Source: Aureimonas ureilytica DSM 18598 = NBRC 106430 (lineage in GTDB: Bacteria; Pseudomonadota; Alphaproteobacteria; Rhizobiales; Rhizobiaceae). Taken from it: a DNA stretch of 64,000 bases. Under the pieces are notes generated by a model, which worked only from the letters and a program-made list of their open reading frames with translations, had not been told where the DNA came from and did not search any database. Location: NCBI RefSeq assembly GCF_000382705.1, contig NZ_ARQE01000009.1, positions 124,001 through 188,000 on the forward strand. The letters run 5' to 3'. The position numbers and the translations under genes are program-made. Shown piece after piece: positions 33,027 through 43,886 of the stretch (position 1 is its first letter; every line of letters begins with the position of its first letter).

Positions 33027-36017
33027 TTACCGCCCCGGCCGTCCCGTCTTCCCCGGCCGGCGCTTCCTGCGCTTCTCGTCGCCCGCATCCTCATAACTCC
33101 CCACGCCGATCTTCTCGCGCCTGATCGGCTTAGCGTCGTCGCCTGACACCGCGCGCACCGGGGTCGGGCCGTCGTGCTTGGGCTTTTCCGTGCGGCCGAC
33201 CGTCATCTCGTCCAGCGAGTTCTTGCGGAAGAGCGAGCGGTTGGGGGTCGGCGTGTCGGTGCCCGGGCCCATGTCGTCCAGCGTCGGGCGCTGGAAATAG
33301 GAATGGGACTCGTCGGCGCGGGTCTCCGCCGCATCCTTCGGGCGCAGGGCCTTCACGCTTTCATGGTCGCCCTTGAGGCGCGCGGCGAGCGGTTCGCCGT
33401 TCGGGCCGAAGCGCGGGTTCTGGTGGTTGGCGCCCTTGCCGCGCGCGGGGCGCTTGCCGCGTGAGGGCTCGCCGCCGCCGAAGAGGGCGGTGTCCACCTC
33501 GCGGGCCATGGGATCGTCGGCGACGGCGAGTTCCGTCGCCTGAAGGCGCTTGATCTCGTCGCGCAGGCGCGCGGCCTTCTCGAAGTCGAGATCGGCGGCG
33601 GCGTGGCGCATCTCCTTTTCGAGATGCTCCAGATGGCTTTTCAGATTGTTGCCGACCAGCGCGCCTTCCTTGGCCGTCGGGCCGGCGGACACCCGCACGG
33701 AATCCTTCTCGTAATAGCTGTCGAGAATGTCCGCGATCTTCGCCTTGACCGATTCCGGCGTGATGCCGTGTTCGAGATTGTAGGCTTCCTGCTTGTCGCG
33801 GCGGCGGTTGGTTTCCGCGATGGCGCGCTCCATCGAGCCGGTGGTGCGGTCGGCATAGAGGATGACGCGGCCGTCGACATTGCGCGCGGCGCGGCCGATC
33901 GTCTGGATCAGCGAGGTTTCCGAACGCAGGAAGCCTTCCTTGTCCGCATCGAGAATGGCCACGAGCCCACACTCGGGAATGTCGAGACCCTCGCGCAGGA
34001 GGTTGATGCCGACCAGGACGTCGAACGTGCCGAGGCGCAGGTCGCGAATGATCTCGATGCGCTCCAGCGTGTCGATGTCCGAGTGCATGTAGCGCACGCG
34101 GATGCCCTGCTCGTGCAGATATTCGGTGAGGTCCTCGGCCATGCGCTTGGTGAGCACGGTGCAGAGCACGCGGTAGCCCCTGGCCGTGACCTCGCGGATC
34201 TCGCCGAGGAGATCGTCCACCTGGGAGCGGGCGGGGCGGATGTCGATCGGGGGATCGGTGAGGCCGGTCGGGCGGATGACCTGCTCGGCGAAGACGCCGC
34301 CGCTCTGCTCCAGCTCCCACGAGCCGGGCGTCGCCGAGACCGCGACGGTCGGCGGGCGCATCGCGTTCCACTCCTCGAAGCGAAGCGGGCGGTTGTCCAT
34401 GCAGGAGGGCAGGCGGAAGCCGTATTCGGCCAGCGTCGCCTTGCGGCGGAAGTCGCCCCGGTACATCGCGCCGATCTGCGGAATGGTGACGTGGCTCTCG
34501 TCGATGAAGACGAGGGCGTTGTCGGGCAGGTATTCGAAGAGCGTCGGCGGCGGGTGGCCGGGCTGGCGGCCGGTGAGATAGCGCGAGTAGTTCTCGATGC
34601 CGTTGCACGAGCCCGTCGCCTCGATCATCTCGATGTCGAAGGTGACGCGCTGCTCCAGCCGCTGCGCCTCCAGAAGACGGCCGGCCTTGTTCAGCTCGAT
34701 CAGGCGAAGGCGCAGCTCCTCCTTGATGGATTTGACCGCCTGCTGCAGCGTCGGGCGCGGCGTGACATAGTGCGAATTGGCGTAAATCTTCACCGACTTG
34801 AGGTCGTCGGTCTTGGCGCCGGTCAGCGGGTCGAACTCGTGGATCGCCTCGATCTCGTCCCCGAAGAGCGAGATGCGCCAGGCGCGGTCCTCCAGGTGGG
34901 CCGGGAAGATTTCGATCGTGTCGCCCCTGACCCGGAAGCTGCCGCGCGTAAAATCCATGTCGCGGCGCTTGTATTGCTGGGCGACGAGATCGGCGAGGAG
35001 CTGGCGCTGGTCCAGCCGGTCGCCGATCGCCATCTGGAAGGTCATCGCCGTGTAGGTCTCGACCGAGCCGATACCGTAGATGCAGGAGACCGAGGCGACG
35101 ATGATGACGTCGTCGCGCTCCAGAAGCGCGCGCGTCGCGGCGTGGCGCATCCGGTCGATCTGCTCGTTGATCGAGGATTCCTTCTCGATGAACGTGTCGG
35201 AGCGCGGGACGTAGGCTTCCGGCTGGTAATAGTCGTAGTAGGAGACGAAATACTCCACCGCGTTGTCGGGGAAGAAGTTCTTGAACTCGCCATAGAGCTG
35301 GGCGGCCAGCGTCTTGTTGGGCGCGAGGATGAGGGCGGGGCGCTGCGTGCGCTCAATGACGTTGGCGACCGTGAAGGTCTTGCCCGAGCCGGTGACGCCG
35401 AGAAGCACCTGCGTCTGGTCGCCGTCGCCGATGCCGGACACGAGGTCGGCGATGGCCGTCGGCTGGTCGCCGCGCGGCGTGTAGTCCGAGGCGATGCGGA
35501 AGGCCTGGCCGCCTTCGGACTTCTGCGGGCGGTCGGGCCGGTGGGGAATCCACAGCTCGCCGTTCTTGAACAGCGGATTGCCCGATGTGATGAGGTCCTG
35601 CAGCGCTTGGACGGTGGCGGTGACGCCGCTTTCGGGGAGGGCGGCGGCGTCCTCCAGGCTCACATCCATGCCGGCCACGGGATTGAGACCCGCGCGGGCG
35701 CGCTCGGCCGGCGTCGCCGCGACGCCCATCGACGTGCCGCGCGCGGTCTTCGACGCGCCTGACTTCGAGGGCTTGGTCTTGGGCGCGTCGGCGGGTGCCG
35801 AGGGCTTCTTCGCTTTCGCCGGTTTCTGCGCGGCCTTGCGCTGCGCTTCCTCTTCCAGCCCTTGCGCGATCTCGTCGGCCCAGCCGGAGAGGGGGCCGAT
35901 CAAGGGCGTGCCGGCCAGCTCCGGCTGCGGGCTTTCGCCGAAGCCGGGATGCAGGCGCTCGGACGCGTCGGCATAGTCGAGAATGGGCGAGCGGCGGGGC
36001 TTCTTGGGATCGGGCAT
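33027..36017 (-). CDS. uvrB: Excinuclease ABC subunit B, extended form
   Basis: The product is 996 residues, against about 670 in E. coli. It hands damaged DNA from UvrA to UvrC in nucleotide excision repair. The core starts near residue 170 ([16 protein letters not shown]), with Walker [11 protein letters not shown], the DNA-gripping beta-hairpin [16 protein letters not shown]-like DESHVT, helicase motifs QTIGRAARN and, near residues 800-825, the UVR motif [17 protein letters not shown]. Both added parts, about 170 residues N-terminal and 160 C-terminal, are Lys/Pro/Ala or charged low complexity. Long forms are known in Hyphomicrobiales. Start ATG 36017 gives [17 protein letters not shown]. 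Confidence 0.95.
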   Translation of the reverse strand: MPDPKKPRRSPILDYADASERLHPGFGESPQPELAGTPLIGPLSGWADEIAQGLEEEAQRKAAQKPAKAKKPSAPADAPKTKPSKSGASKTARGTSMGVAATPAERARAGLNPVAGMDVSLEDAAALPESGVTATVQALQDLITSGNPLFKNGELWIPHRPDRPQKSEGGQAFRIASDYTPRGDQPTAIADLVSGIGDGDQTQVLLGVTGSGKTFTVANVIERTQRPALILAPNKTLAAQLYGEFKNFFPDNAVEYFVSYYDYYQPEAYVPRSDTFIEKESSINEQIDRMRHAATRALLERDDVIIVASVSCIYGIGSVETYTAMTFQMAIGDRLDQRQLLADLVAQQYKRRDMDFTRGSFRVRGDTIEIFPAHLEDRAWRISLFGDEIEAIHEFDPLTGAKTDDLKSVKIYANSHYVTPRPTLQQAVKSIKEELRLRLIELNKAGRLLEAQRLEQRVTFDIEMIEATGSCNGIENYSRYLTGRQPGHPPPTLFEYLPDNALVFIDESHVTIPQIGAMYRGDFRRKATLAEYGFRLPSCMDNRPLRFEEWNAMRPPTVAVSATPGSWELEQSGGVFAEQVIRPTGLTDPPIDIRPARSQVDDLLGEIREVTARGYRVLCTVLTKRMAEDLTEYLHEQGIRVRYMHSDIDTLERIEIIRDLRLGTFDVLVGINLLREGLDIPECGLVAILDADKEGFLRSETSLIQTIGRAARNVDGRVILYADRTTGSMERAIAETNRRRDKQEAYNLEHGITPESVKAKIADILDSYYEKDSVRVSAGPTAKEGALVGNNLKSHLEHLEKEMRHAAADLDFEKAARLRDEIKRLQATELAVADDPMAREVDTALFGGGEPSRGKRPARGKGANHQNPRFGPNGEPLAARLKGDHESVKALRPKDAAETRADESHSYFQRPTLDDMGPGTDTPTPNRSLFRKNSLDEMTVGRTEKPKHDGPTPVRAVSGDDAKPIRREKIGVGSYEDAGDEKRRKRRPGKTGRPGR

Positions 36018-36224
36018 GGCGCGAATATGGACGTCCGGTGGGGCGGAATAAAGGGGGAACAGCGCGGCGCGGCGAAAGGTTCGCCCCAGGCCGGTTTTGC
36101 AGCGCGGCGAAGAGGTGATTCGAATCTCACGCATTCGCGATCCGATCTTCATCTTTCGCTTACCAAATTCACCCATTCTGATCTTGTCCGCTCGAGTTTC
36201 GCGGAGGATGCGAAGGCCGCCCCG

Positions 36225-37526
36225 ATGGTTCTGCGTAAGACGGGTTGGCGCATCGTCACGCTCGCCGTCGCCGTGTATGCGACGGCGAGCGCCGACAAGG
36301 CGGCCGAAGCCCTGGATTCCGGCTTCCCGATGCCGCCGATGTCGAGTTCTTCTGATGGGAGCGCGCCCGAAGGGCGCGACGCCCGAACCGGTGGCCGCCT
36401 CGTCTGGGGTGGCTCCGCGCCGACCGAAGGCGGGTATGTTCCGAGTCCCGCCTTCGGCGACCCGCCGCCGTCTCCGCCCGTTCACCGCCGCGCGCCGGCG
36501 CCCGCAAAGCCACGCCGCGAGCCGCCGCCCGTCGCGGCGCGCGCCGTCGACCCCGCGCCCCTCCCGGAGCCCGAGCGCGGGCCGGGCGACTACGGCCGCA
36601 CCTACCCCGTGCAGGAAGCCGGTCGCGTGCAGGAAGCGGGCGCGGCGTCGCTCGTCGCGCCCGAACCGGTGGACGACCCGATCGGCCGCATGATCGAACA
36701 GGCCTCGCTAGAAGAGCCGCCGCCCGGCGTGCTCGGCGCCTATGGCGCGCGGCCTGAAGCCGAGTTCGACCCCTGGGAAGGGCTGACCGAGGCCGAGCCG
36801 GCGGAACCCGAACTCGACGCCGAGCCGGAGGACGTGCCCGCGCCGGCTCCCGCGCGCCGCGCCCGGCCCGACCGCACGCCGTTGCCATCCTATGCCTCGC
36901 TCTCCTCGCGCGTGCCGCCGGCGACGCTCCCGCCCGGCCCGCAGGGCGCGCTGGAGCGCGAAACGCCGGACGGCTACCGGCCGATGGCGGGCAGCGACGC
37001 GCAATGCCGGCGCGAGCTGCGCAAGCTCGGCGTGCGCTTTACCGACATTTCGCCGATCTCGACCAGCCGCTCCTGCGCCATTCCCAATCCGGTGCGCATC
37101 ACGGAAGCGGCGAAGGGCATCGCCATGATGCCGGCGGCCACGATGAACTGTCAGGCGGCGCTCCGCGTGGCCCGCTGGCTGGAGAACGACGTGAAGCCCG
37201 CCGCGCGCTGGAAGCTGTGGAAGCGGCCGACGGCGGTGATCAACATGTCCTCCTATCGCTGCTCGCGCATCGCGGGCTCGCGCACGATCTCCGAACACGC
37301 CAGCGGCAACGCGCTCGACGTCGGCGGCTTTCGCTTCAGCGACGGATCGACCATGCGCATCAGCCCGAAAGGCGTCTTCTCGTTTCGCGAGAAGGGCTTC
37401 CAGTCGGCGATCCGGCAGGGAAGCTGCCGCTATTTCGGCACCGTGCTCGGGCCGGGCTACAACCGCGCCCATGCCGACCACCTGCATCTCGACGTGAAGA
37501 CGCGGCTTCGACCGACCTGCAAATGA
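36225..37526 (+). CDS. Extensin-like C-terminal domain protein (LAS-type peptidase fold)
   Basis: The product is 433 residues. An N-terminal hydrophobic signal is followed by about 220 residues of Pro/Glu/Ala-rich disorder and a C-terminal extensin-like domain (PF06904 type): [39 protein letters not shown] and HADHLHLD. The last two carry the His and Asp zinc ligands of LAS-type D-Ala-D-Ala peptidases, so a periplasmic cell-wall role is likely. It diverges from uvrB. Confidence 0.85.
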   Translation: MVLRKTGWRIVTLAVAVYATASADKAAEALDSGFPMPPMSSSSDGSAPEGRDARTGGRLVWGGSAPTEGGYVPSPAFGDPPPSPPVHRRAPAPAKPRREPPPVAARAVDPAPLPEPERGPGDYGRTYPVQEAGRVQEAGAASLVAPEPVDDPIGRMIEQASLEEPPPGVLGAYGARPEAEFDPWEGLTEAEPAEPELDAEPEDVPAPAPARRARPDRTPLPSYASLSSRVPPATLPPGPQGALERETPDGYRPMAGSDAQCRRELRKLGVRFTDISPISTSRSCAIPNPVRITEAAKGIAMMPAATMNCQAALRVARWLENDVKPAARWKLWKRPTAVINMSSYRCSRIAGSRTISEHASGNALDVGGFRFSDGSTMRISPKGVFSFREKGFQSAIRQGSCRYFGTVLGPGYNRAHADHLHLDVKTRLRPTCK

Positions 37527-37642
37527 GGTCGCGCGCCGGGAGCGCGGCGGCCGATGCGTCGGGGCCGATGCGGGTCGGCATGCGCTCGCCCGTCGAGATA
37601 GGACATGACGGCCGAGGGCCAGAACCGCCGGGAGTGCCGACC

Positions 37643-37894
37643 ATGAAGCCGATCCAGTTCGATCGCGACGAGACCAGGGCGATCGTCGCCGACATCCAGG
37701 ACTATTTTCGCGAGGAACAGGACCAATCGATTGGCGCCATTCCGGCGGAAATGCTGATGCAATTCTTCGCCGAGAAGATGGGCGGGTATTTCTGCAATGC
37801 CGGGCTGCACGATGCGCAGGCGCTGGTGCGCAGGAAGATCGACGACGTGAGCGACGAAATCTTCGGGCTGGAGCAGCCGACCGGGAGGCGCTGA
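37643..37894 (+). CDS. DUF2164 family protein
   Basis: The product is 83 residues from ATG 37643, with GGGAG upstream. The sequence IVADIQDYFREEQDQSIGAIPAE and FFAEKMGGYFCNAGLHDAQAL follows DUF2164, a small cytoplasmic family of unknown function found widely in proteobacteria. No partner can be inferred from the neighbours. Confidence 0.8.
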   Translation: MKPIQFDRDETRAIVADIQDYFREEQDQSIGAIPAEMLMQFFAEKMGGYFCNAGLHDAQALVRRKIDDVSDEIFGLEQPTGRR

Positions 37895-38022
37895 GCGACC
37901 TGTCGTCCCGGCTATCGGGTCAAGCCTGTGCCGCGGTGCAAGATCGATGCGTGGCAACGCTTCCGCGCTTGATGCGTTAGGCCCGCGCGGAACCCGGTCC
38001 GCGAAGAGAACAGGAACCAGCG

Positions 38023-38694
38023 ATGCTGAAGCCCTTGACACTTGCCGCCGTGCTTCTGGCGGCCGCTGCGCCCATGGCGCACGCTCAGGAAGACGGCCCC
38101 GACCGCGGCGATCGGTACGAGCGCGACATGCGCTCCGACGACGATATGCCCCCGTATCGTGAGCGCGCCGACGAGGATCGCTCGCGCGACATGCGCCATG
38201 GCGACCGCTGGGCTCGCATGAATTACGAGGACGACGATCGCGACGGCGATCGCGACAAGGACCGGGACCGCGAGGAGCGGAAGGACAAGGACAAGGACCG
38301 CGATCGCGAAGATCGGAAGGACAGGGACCGGAAGCGCGATCACGATCGGGATCGCGACCATGATCGCGACCGTGGCCCGAGGGGCGAGCGTCGCGGGCCG
38401 GACGGTCATCGCGGTCCGCCACCCCCGCCGCCCGCACCCCGCGCCGGCTTCGAGATCGACATGGGTCCGGGCCAGACGCTGCGCGTCACCTGCGGCGACG
38501 AATCCCTTGCCGATTGCATGGAAGCGGCCAAGCCGGTCCTCGACGCCTTCGCCCAGAAGGCGGGCGACGCGGGAACCCGCGTTCCGCCTCCGCCGCAGAA
38601 CCTCGTGAACGGCGACACGCCGCCGCCCCCGCCGGCCGCGACCTCGCCCGCGACGGGCGGTGCGACGCCTCCGCCGCCCCCGCCCGCGAACTGA
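38023..38694 (+). CDS. Secreted protein with long Asp/Arg-repeat and Pro-rich regions
   Basis: The product is 223 residues. A signal peptide (MLKPLTLAAVLLAAAAPMAHAQ) precedes a stretch, about residues 25-130, built of alternating acidic and basic residues (DRDKDRDREERKDKDKDRD and similar). A small ordered-looking part follows (GFEIDMGPGQTLRVTCGDESLADC, two Cys that may pair), then a Pro-rich tail. Function unknown. The DNA of the repeat is itself a degenerate gatcgcgac-type tandem. Confidence 0.7.
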   Translation: MLKPLTLAAVLLAAAAPMAHAQEDGPDRGDRYERDMRSDDDMPPYRERADEDRSRDMRHGDRWARMNYEDDDRDGDRDKDRDREERKDKDKDRDREDRKDRDRKRDHDRDRDHDRDRGPRGERRGPDGHRGPPPPPPAPRAGFEIDMGPGQTLRVTCGDESLADCMEAAKPVLDAFAQKAGDAGTRVPPPPQNLVNGDTPPPPPAATSPATGGATPPPPPPAN

Positions 38695-38809
38695 CGCTTC
38701 GATAGTTGGGAGGTGCGGATGGTGACATCCGCACCTTATCCTTGACGGGCGAGGCTCAGCCGAGACGCTCGGCTTCGGGGATTATCCCGATGGGTTTCCC
38801 GGCAGGCTC

Positions 38810-39217
38810 TCAGTCCGCCGCCTTCACGAACTCGGTCGGCACCGGCGTCGGCCGACCTTCGCTGTCCAACGCGACCATGACGAAGACGCCTTCCGTGACC
38901 TTGACCCGCTCGGACGTCAGATAGCGCCGCGCCCAGGCCTCGACCTTCAAGCGGATCGAACTGCGCCCGACCGTTTCGATCTCGGTATAGACGCAGAGCG
39001 TGTCGCCGACCTTCACCGGCCGGCGGAACGCCAGCGTTTCCACCGCCACGGTCGCCACCCGGCCGTTCGCGCGCTCGGCACTGCGAATGCCGGCCGCCAG
39101 ATCCATCTGCGACATGACCCAGCCGCCGAAAATATCGCCCGCCGCGTTTCGATCCGCCGGCATGGCCTGGACGCGCACCGTGAGTTCGCCCTTCGGGTGC
39201 CCTTCGTCCTCGATCAT
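38810..39217 (-). CDS. Acyl-CoA thioesterase, hotdog fold (YciA type)
   Basis: The product is 135 residues from ATG 39217, with AAGGA seven bases upstream; ATG 39232 is an in-frame alternative. The YciA/BFIT motifs are MPADRNAAGDIFGGWVMSQMDLAAG, with the catalytic Asp region, then AVETLAFRRPVKVGD. It hydrolyses acyl-CoA esters in the cytoplasm. It stands alone between secreted-protein genes. Confidence 0.88.
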   Translation of the reverse strand: MIEDEGHPKGELTVRVQAMPADRNAAGDIFGGWVMSQMDLAAGIRSAERANGRVATVAVETLAFRRPVKVGDTLCVYTEIETVGRSSIRLKVEAWARRYLTSERVKVTEGVFVMVALDSEGRPTPVPTEFVKAAD

Positions 39218-39381
39218 CGCTCCATCCTTCATCCACGGTTCGTCCTCGCTGCTGTGCGCGAGAGCCGGTTCGCGGGCAAGAGAAAAGCCGGAGCGAGGGG
39301 CATTGTGACGTAAGGGCAGGTTCGCTTATCCTCCTTCCTCGGAAGGCCGGCGGGGCGGCGGATATCTCCGGGGAGAGACAC

Positions 39382-40419
39382 ATGCGCATGACATGGATGG
39401 CCGGTGCCCTCGTGGCGCTCGGCGCGACGAGCGCGCTGATGACGACGGGCGCCTCGGCGGCGACGGGCGGCAGCTACCGGGACTGGGCGCTGACCTGCTC
39501 GCCCGGTCTCGATTGCACCGCGTCCGGTTTTTCGACCGGCGACGCGGCGCTCACCAGCCTTTCGATCCGGCGGGGGGCGGGCGCCGGCGATGCGCCGACG
39601 CTCGTGATCGGATTGCGGGACGCGGCGCCCTTGTCCGGCAAGGTCTCGCTGCGCTTCGAGGCCGGCCCGAGCCGCGACCTGCCGGCCAGCGCCTTCAAGC
39701 CCGATGCGGACGGCCTTTCGGTCAGCACGGATGCGGCGGACTGGCTCGCCGATCTCCGTCAGGCCTCCAAGGTGGAGATCGCGCTGACGGCCGGCGGAAA
39801 GGCGGAAAGCGCGAGCTTTTCCCTGTCCGGTCTCGTCGCGGCCCTGCGCAAGATGGACGAGGACCAGCAGCGGACCGGAACGAAGAGCGCGCTGATCGAC
39901 AAGGGCGACAAGGCTCTGCCCGATCGCAAGGCCCTGCCCACCGACATCGCCGATGCGCAAGCGCTGCCCGCCAGCCTGCGCACGCTCTGGAGCGAGGGGC
40001 CGGGAAGCTGTTCGGATTTCGGCGACACGCCGCCGTCGCCGCTCGGCTTCTCGCTGCCGACCGGCGAGGACGGACGGCTCTTCGTTCTCGCCTGCGGCAT
40101 GGCCGGCGCCTACAACGCGCCCTCGCGGCTTTACTTCGAAACCGGCGACATGGCCGATATCGTCCCCGTTCCCTCCATGTCCGCCGAAGGGCCGGTGGCC
40201 TCGCTGGAGCTCTGGAACGTCGACTGGTCGGGCGACCGGCTCGTGTCCTTCTTCAAGGGGCGCGGGATCGGGGATTGCGGCTCCTACGCGGAATATCGCA
40301 TCGACCCGGACGCCGGCCGGCTGACCCTGATCGAGGCGCGCGACCAGCCCGAATGCAACGGGGAGGGCGATGTCGACGCCTGGCCGCAGACCTGGCCGCT
40401 GAAGGGGGCCAAGCGCTGA
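39382..40419 (+). CDS. DUF1176 domain-containing periplasmic protein
   Basis: The product is 345 residues with a signal peptide (MTWMAGALVALGATSALMTTGASA). The layout follows DUF1176: YRDWALTCSPGLDCTASGF with paired Cys near the N-terminus, GFSLPTGEDGRLFVLACGMAGAYN in the middle, and a C-terminal RGIGDCGSYAEYRID segment with further Cys. The family is periplasmic and of unknown function. Confidence 0.82.
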   Translation: MRMTWMAGALVALGATSALMTTGASAATGGSYRDWALTCSPGLDCTASGFSTGDAALTSLSIRRGAGAGDAPTLVIGLRDAAPLSGKVSLRFEAGPSRDLPASAFKPDADGLSVSTDAADWLADLRQASKVEIALTAGGKAESASFSLSGLVAALRKMDEDQQRTGTKSALIDKGDKALPDRKALPTDIADAQALPASLRTLWSEGPGSCSDFGDTPPSPLGFSLPTGEDGRLFVLACGMAGAYNAPSRLYFETGDMADIVPVPSMSAEGPVASLELWNVDWSGDRLVSFFKGRGIGDCGSYAEYRIDPDAGRLTLIEARDQPECNGEGDVDAWPQTWPLKGAKR

Positions 40420-40546
40420 GGCGGCGGGGCTTGGGGCCATCACGCTCGCGCGAGGCCCTTCGACCCGCGGGAACGGGCCAAAGGGGGAGGCGTTGGCCGC
40501 TGGAGGCCGGACATCTCGGCCCGCCGTTCAGACCGGAGACCGTTCG

Positions 40547-41119
40547 ATGAAGACCCTGCTTCTATCCGCCACCGCCCTCGTTCTTTCCGCCGCGCTTCCG
40601 GCCCTCGCGCAGAGCCCGGCACCCGCCGCCGCCAGCCCGGCCGCAGCCGGCGCCGCGCCGGCCTCGATGAGCGAGCCGATCGGCGTCACCATGCGCAGCG
40701 CGGACGGCAAGTCCCACGGCACGATCCGCATCACCGAAACGCCGAACGGCGTGATCGTCGATGGCGACCTGACCGACCTGGAGGACGGTGAATACGGGCT
40801 GCACTTCCATGCCAAGGGCGTGTGCGAGGGCAATTTCGACTCGGCCGGCGGCCATCACAACCCGACCGACAAGCAGCATGGATTCGAGGTCGAAGGCGGT
40901 CCGCACGCGGGCGACATGGCCAATATCTACGTGCAGGGCGGCAAGGCGCGGTTCCAGCAGTTCAATCCGATGGTGCGCTTCGCGAGCGGCGACGCGCCGC
41001 TGAAGGACGCGGACGGCACGGCCATCATGGTGCATGGATCGGCCGACGACCATCATTCGCAGCCGACCGGCAATGCCGGTTCGCGCATGGCCTGCGGCGT
41101 GGTCTTCCCTGCGTCGTAA
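40547..41119 (+). CDS. sodC: Cu/Zn superoxide dismutase
   Basis: The product is 190 residues from ATG 40547, preceded by CGGAGA. A signal peptide (MKTLLLSATALVLSAALPALAQ) and an Ala/Pro-rich spacer lead to the SodC domain. Metal-binding segments GLHFHAKGVC, SAGGHHNPTDKQHG, GGPHAGDM and MVHGSADDHHSQPTGNAGSRMACG are complete, with the two Cys of the conserved disulfide. It dismutes superoxide in the periplasm. Confidence 0.95.
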   Translation: MKTLLLSATALVLSAALPALAQSPAPAAASPAAAGAAPASMSEPIGVTMRSADGKSHGTIRITETPNGVIVDGDLTDLEDGEYGLHFHAKGVCEGNFDSAGGHHNPTDKQHGFEVEGGPHAGDMANIYVQGGKARFQQFNPMVRFASGDAPLKDADGTAIMVHGSADDHHSQPTGNAGSRMACGVVFPAS

Positions 41120-41242
41120 AGCGTTCGCGAGGCGGGTGAGGAAAGCTTCGGCAGCCGGGAACCGAACCCGTCGCGCGACATTCTGACACCATGATCCCCG
41201 ATGCCGAACGCACCGGGGAACCATGTAAAAAGGAATATGCGT

Positions 41243-41719
41243 ATGAAGTCCTTCGTTCTCGCCGCCGGTCTCGCGACGCTCCTCGGCTCCGCCGCCTTCG
41301 CCCAGACCGCGACGACCACGGCGCCCGCCGCGACCACCACCGCCCCCGCCGGCGCCATGGCCACCGGCGCCGCTTCGAGCGACGTGATCGTCGTCCTGCC
41401 GCAGGCGACCCAGGGTGCGGCTCCGACGATGTTCCTGTCCGATGACCTCGACGGCAAGGACATCTACGGCGCGAACAACGAGAAGATCGGCGAGATCGAA
41501 GACTTCATCCTCAACGCGGACGGCTCGGTCGGCGCGGTCGTGGTCGAGGTCGGCGGCTTCCTCGGCGTCGGCGAGAAGGACGTCCTGGTGAACTGGTCGG
41601 CGATGCAGATCGTGATGGACGGCGACGACCTGCGCGTGAACGCGCCGGGCCTGACGCGCGACGTGCTGACCAACGCGCAGGGCGTCGATCTCGACCAGAT
41701 CGTCCCCGGTCACGATTGA
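41243..41719 (+). CDS. Exported PRC-barrel domain protein
   Basis: The product is 158 residues. I take ATG 41243, eight bases after AAGGA and opening the signal peptide MKSFVLAAGLATLLGSAAFAQ; ATG 41237 is also possible. A Thr/Ala-rich spacer leads to a PRC-barrel (FLSDDLDGKDIYGANNEKIGEIEDFILN, VVVEVGGFLGVGEKDVLVNWSAM). Exported PRC-barrel proteins are common in Hyphomicrobiales and of unknown function. Confidence 0.85.
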   Translation: MKSFVLAAGLATLLGSAAFAQTATTTAPAATTTAPAGAMATGAASSDVIVVLPQATQGAAPTMFLSDDLDGKDIYGANNEKIGEIEDFILNADGSVGAVVVEVGGFLGVGEKDVLVNWSAMQIVMDGDDLRVNAPGLTRDVLTNAQGVDLDQIVPGHD

Positions 41720-41754
41720 TCGGCTGATCGCTCCGTAGATCGATCCGATGATCG

Positions 41755-41786
41755 AGGCCCGCTCCGGTATCCGGGGCGGGCCTTTT
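41755..41786. terminator. Rho-independent terminator after the PRC-barrel gene
   Basis: A 12-bp stem with one G-U pair (GGCCCGCTCCGG against CCGGGGCGGGCC) and a TAT loop is followed by four Ts. It also lies 4 bp after the convergent GST gene, where the minus strand gives a short T-run. Confidence 0.85.
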
Positions 41787-41790
41787 AGCG

Positions 41791-42411
41791 TCAGGCGGCC
41801 TCGGGCACCCAGCCGACCGGACGGAAGCCCGGCAGGGTCGCCATCCGCGCGAGCCAGCGGCGCACGGCCGGAAACTCGTCCAGCGAGAAGCCGCCCTCCG
41901 GCGCGGTGGCCGTGTAGGGATAGAGCGCGATATCGGCGATGCTCGGGCGACGCGGGCCGAACCAGTCCTCCACCGCCAGATGGCGCTCCATCACGCCGAG
42001 CGCATTGCGCCCGTTCTGGAGCGCCTGGGCCAGCCGCTCGGGCGTCGCGGCGCTCGCGCGTTCGGGATAGACGGTGAGGGAGCGGCGCACCGCGACCGAG
42101 ACTTCATGGGCGTTCTGCTCGAAGAACATCCAGCGCAGCGTCTGCGCACGATCGAACGGATCGATGGGCAGGAAGGGTGTCTCTTCGGCGAGATAGGCGA
42201 GAATGGCGTTGGATTCGGGGAGGAGCCGCCCGTCTTCCAGTTCCAGAAGCGGGCACTGGCCGGCCGGGTTCTTCTGGAGGAACTCTCCCGTGCGGGTCGA
42301 ACCGTCGCGCGTCGAAACCTCGACATGGCGAAAGGACCGCCCGAGAAGCGACAGGAGCAGGCGGGGCTTGTAGCAATTGCCGCTGTCGGCCATTCCGTGG
42401 ATCGTGATCAT
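41791..42411 (-). CDS. Glutathione S-transferase family protein
   Basis: The product is 206 residues. The N-terminal thioredoxin-like domain has CYKPRLLLSLLGRSFRHVEV and the glutathione-binding cis-Pro/Ser segment QCPLLELEDGRLLPESNAIL. The C-terminal helical domain has PSIADIALYPYT, the N-capping motif. Substrate unknown. Confidence 0.9.
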   Translation of the reverse strand: MITIHGMADSGNCYKPRLLLSLLGRSFRHVEVSTRDGSTRTGEFLQKNPAGQCPLLELEDGRLLPESNAILAYLAEETPFLPIDPFDRAQTLRWMFFEQNAHEVSVAVRRSLTVYPERASAATPERLAQALQNGRNALGVMERHLAVEDWFGPRRPSIADIALYPYTATAPEGGFSLDEFPAVRRWLARMATLPGFRPVGWVPEAA

Positions 42412-42431
42412 CGCCCCATCCTTTCATCTGA

Positions 42432-43829
<1,398 letters not shown>

Positions 43830-43850
43830 GCTTTCAAGGATCTGAACAGG

Positions 43851-43881
43851 AAGGGCGGCCGAGCGATCGGCCGCCCTTTTT
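43851..43881. terminator. Bidirectional terminator between aatA and chrA
   Basis: An 11-bp perfect stem (AAGGGCGGCCG/CGGCCGCCCTT) with a 6-nt loop. There are five consecutive Ts on the plus strand; on the minus strand the tail starts with CCTTCC, so termination is stronger rightward. Confidence 0.8.
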
Positions 43882-43886
43882 CGCGT

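Noticed and set aside
33603-35762. Long plus-strand open frame opposite uvrB
   Set aside because: Composition typical of antisense frames; no motif, and uvrB is intact on the other strand.
36018-36224. SOS (LexA) box in front of uvrB
   Set aside because: No GTTC-N7-GTTC or close variant is found in this interval.
38220-38400. CRISPR-like repeat array
   Set aside because: The short gatcgcgac-type repetition is coding sequence for an Asp/Arg-rich protein; no regular spacers exist here or elsewhere in the window.
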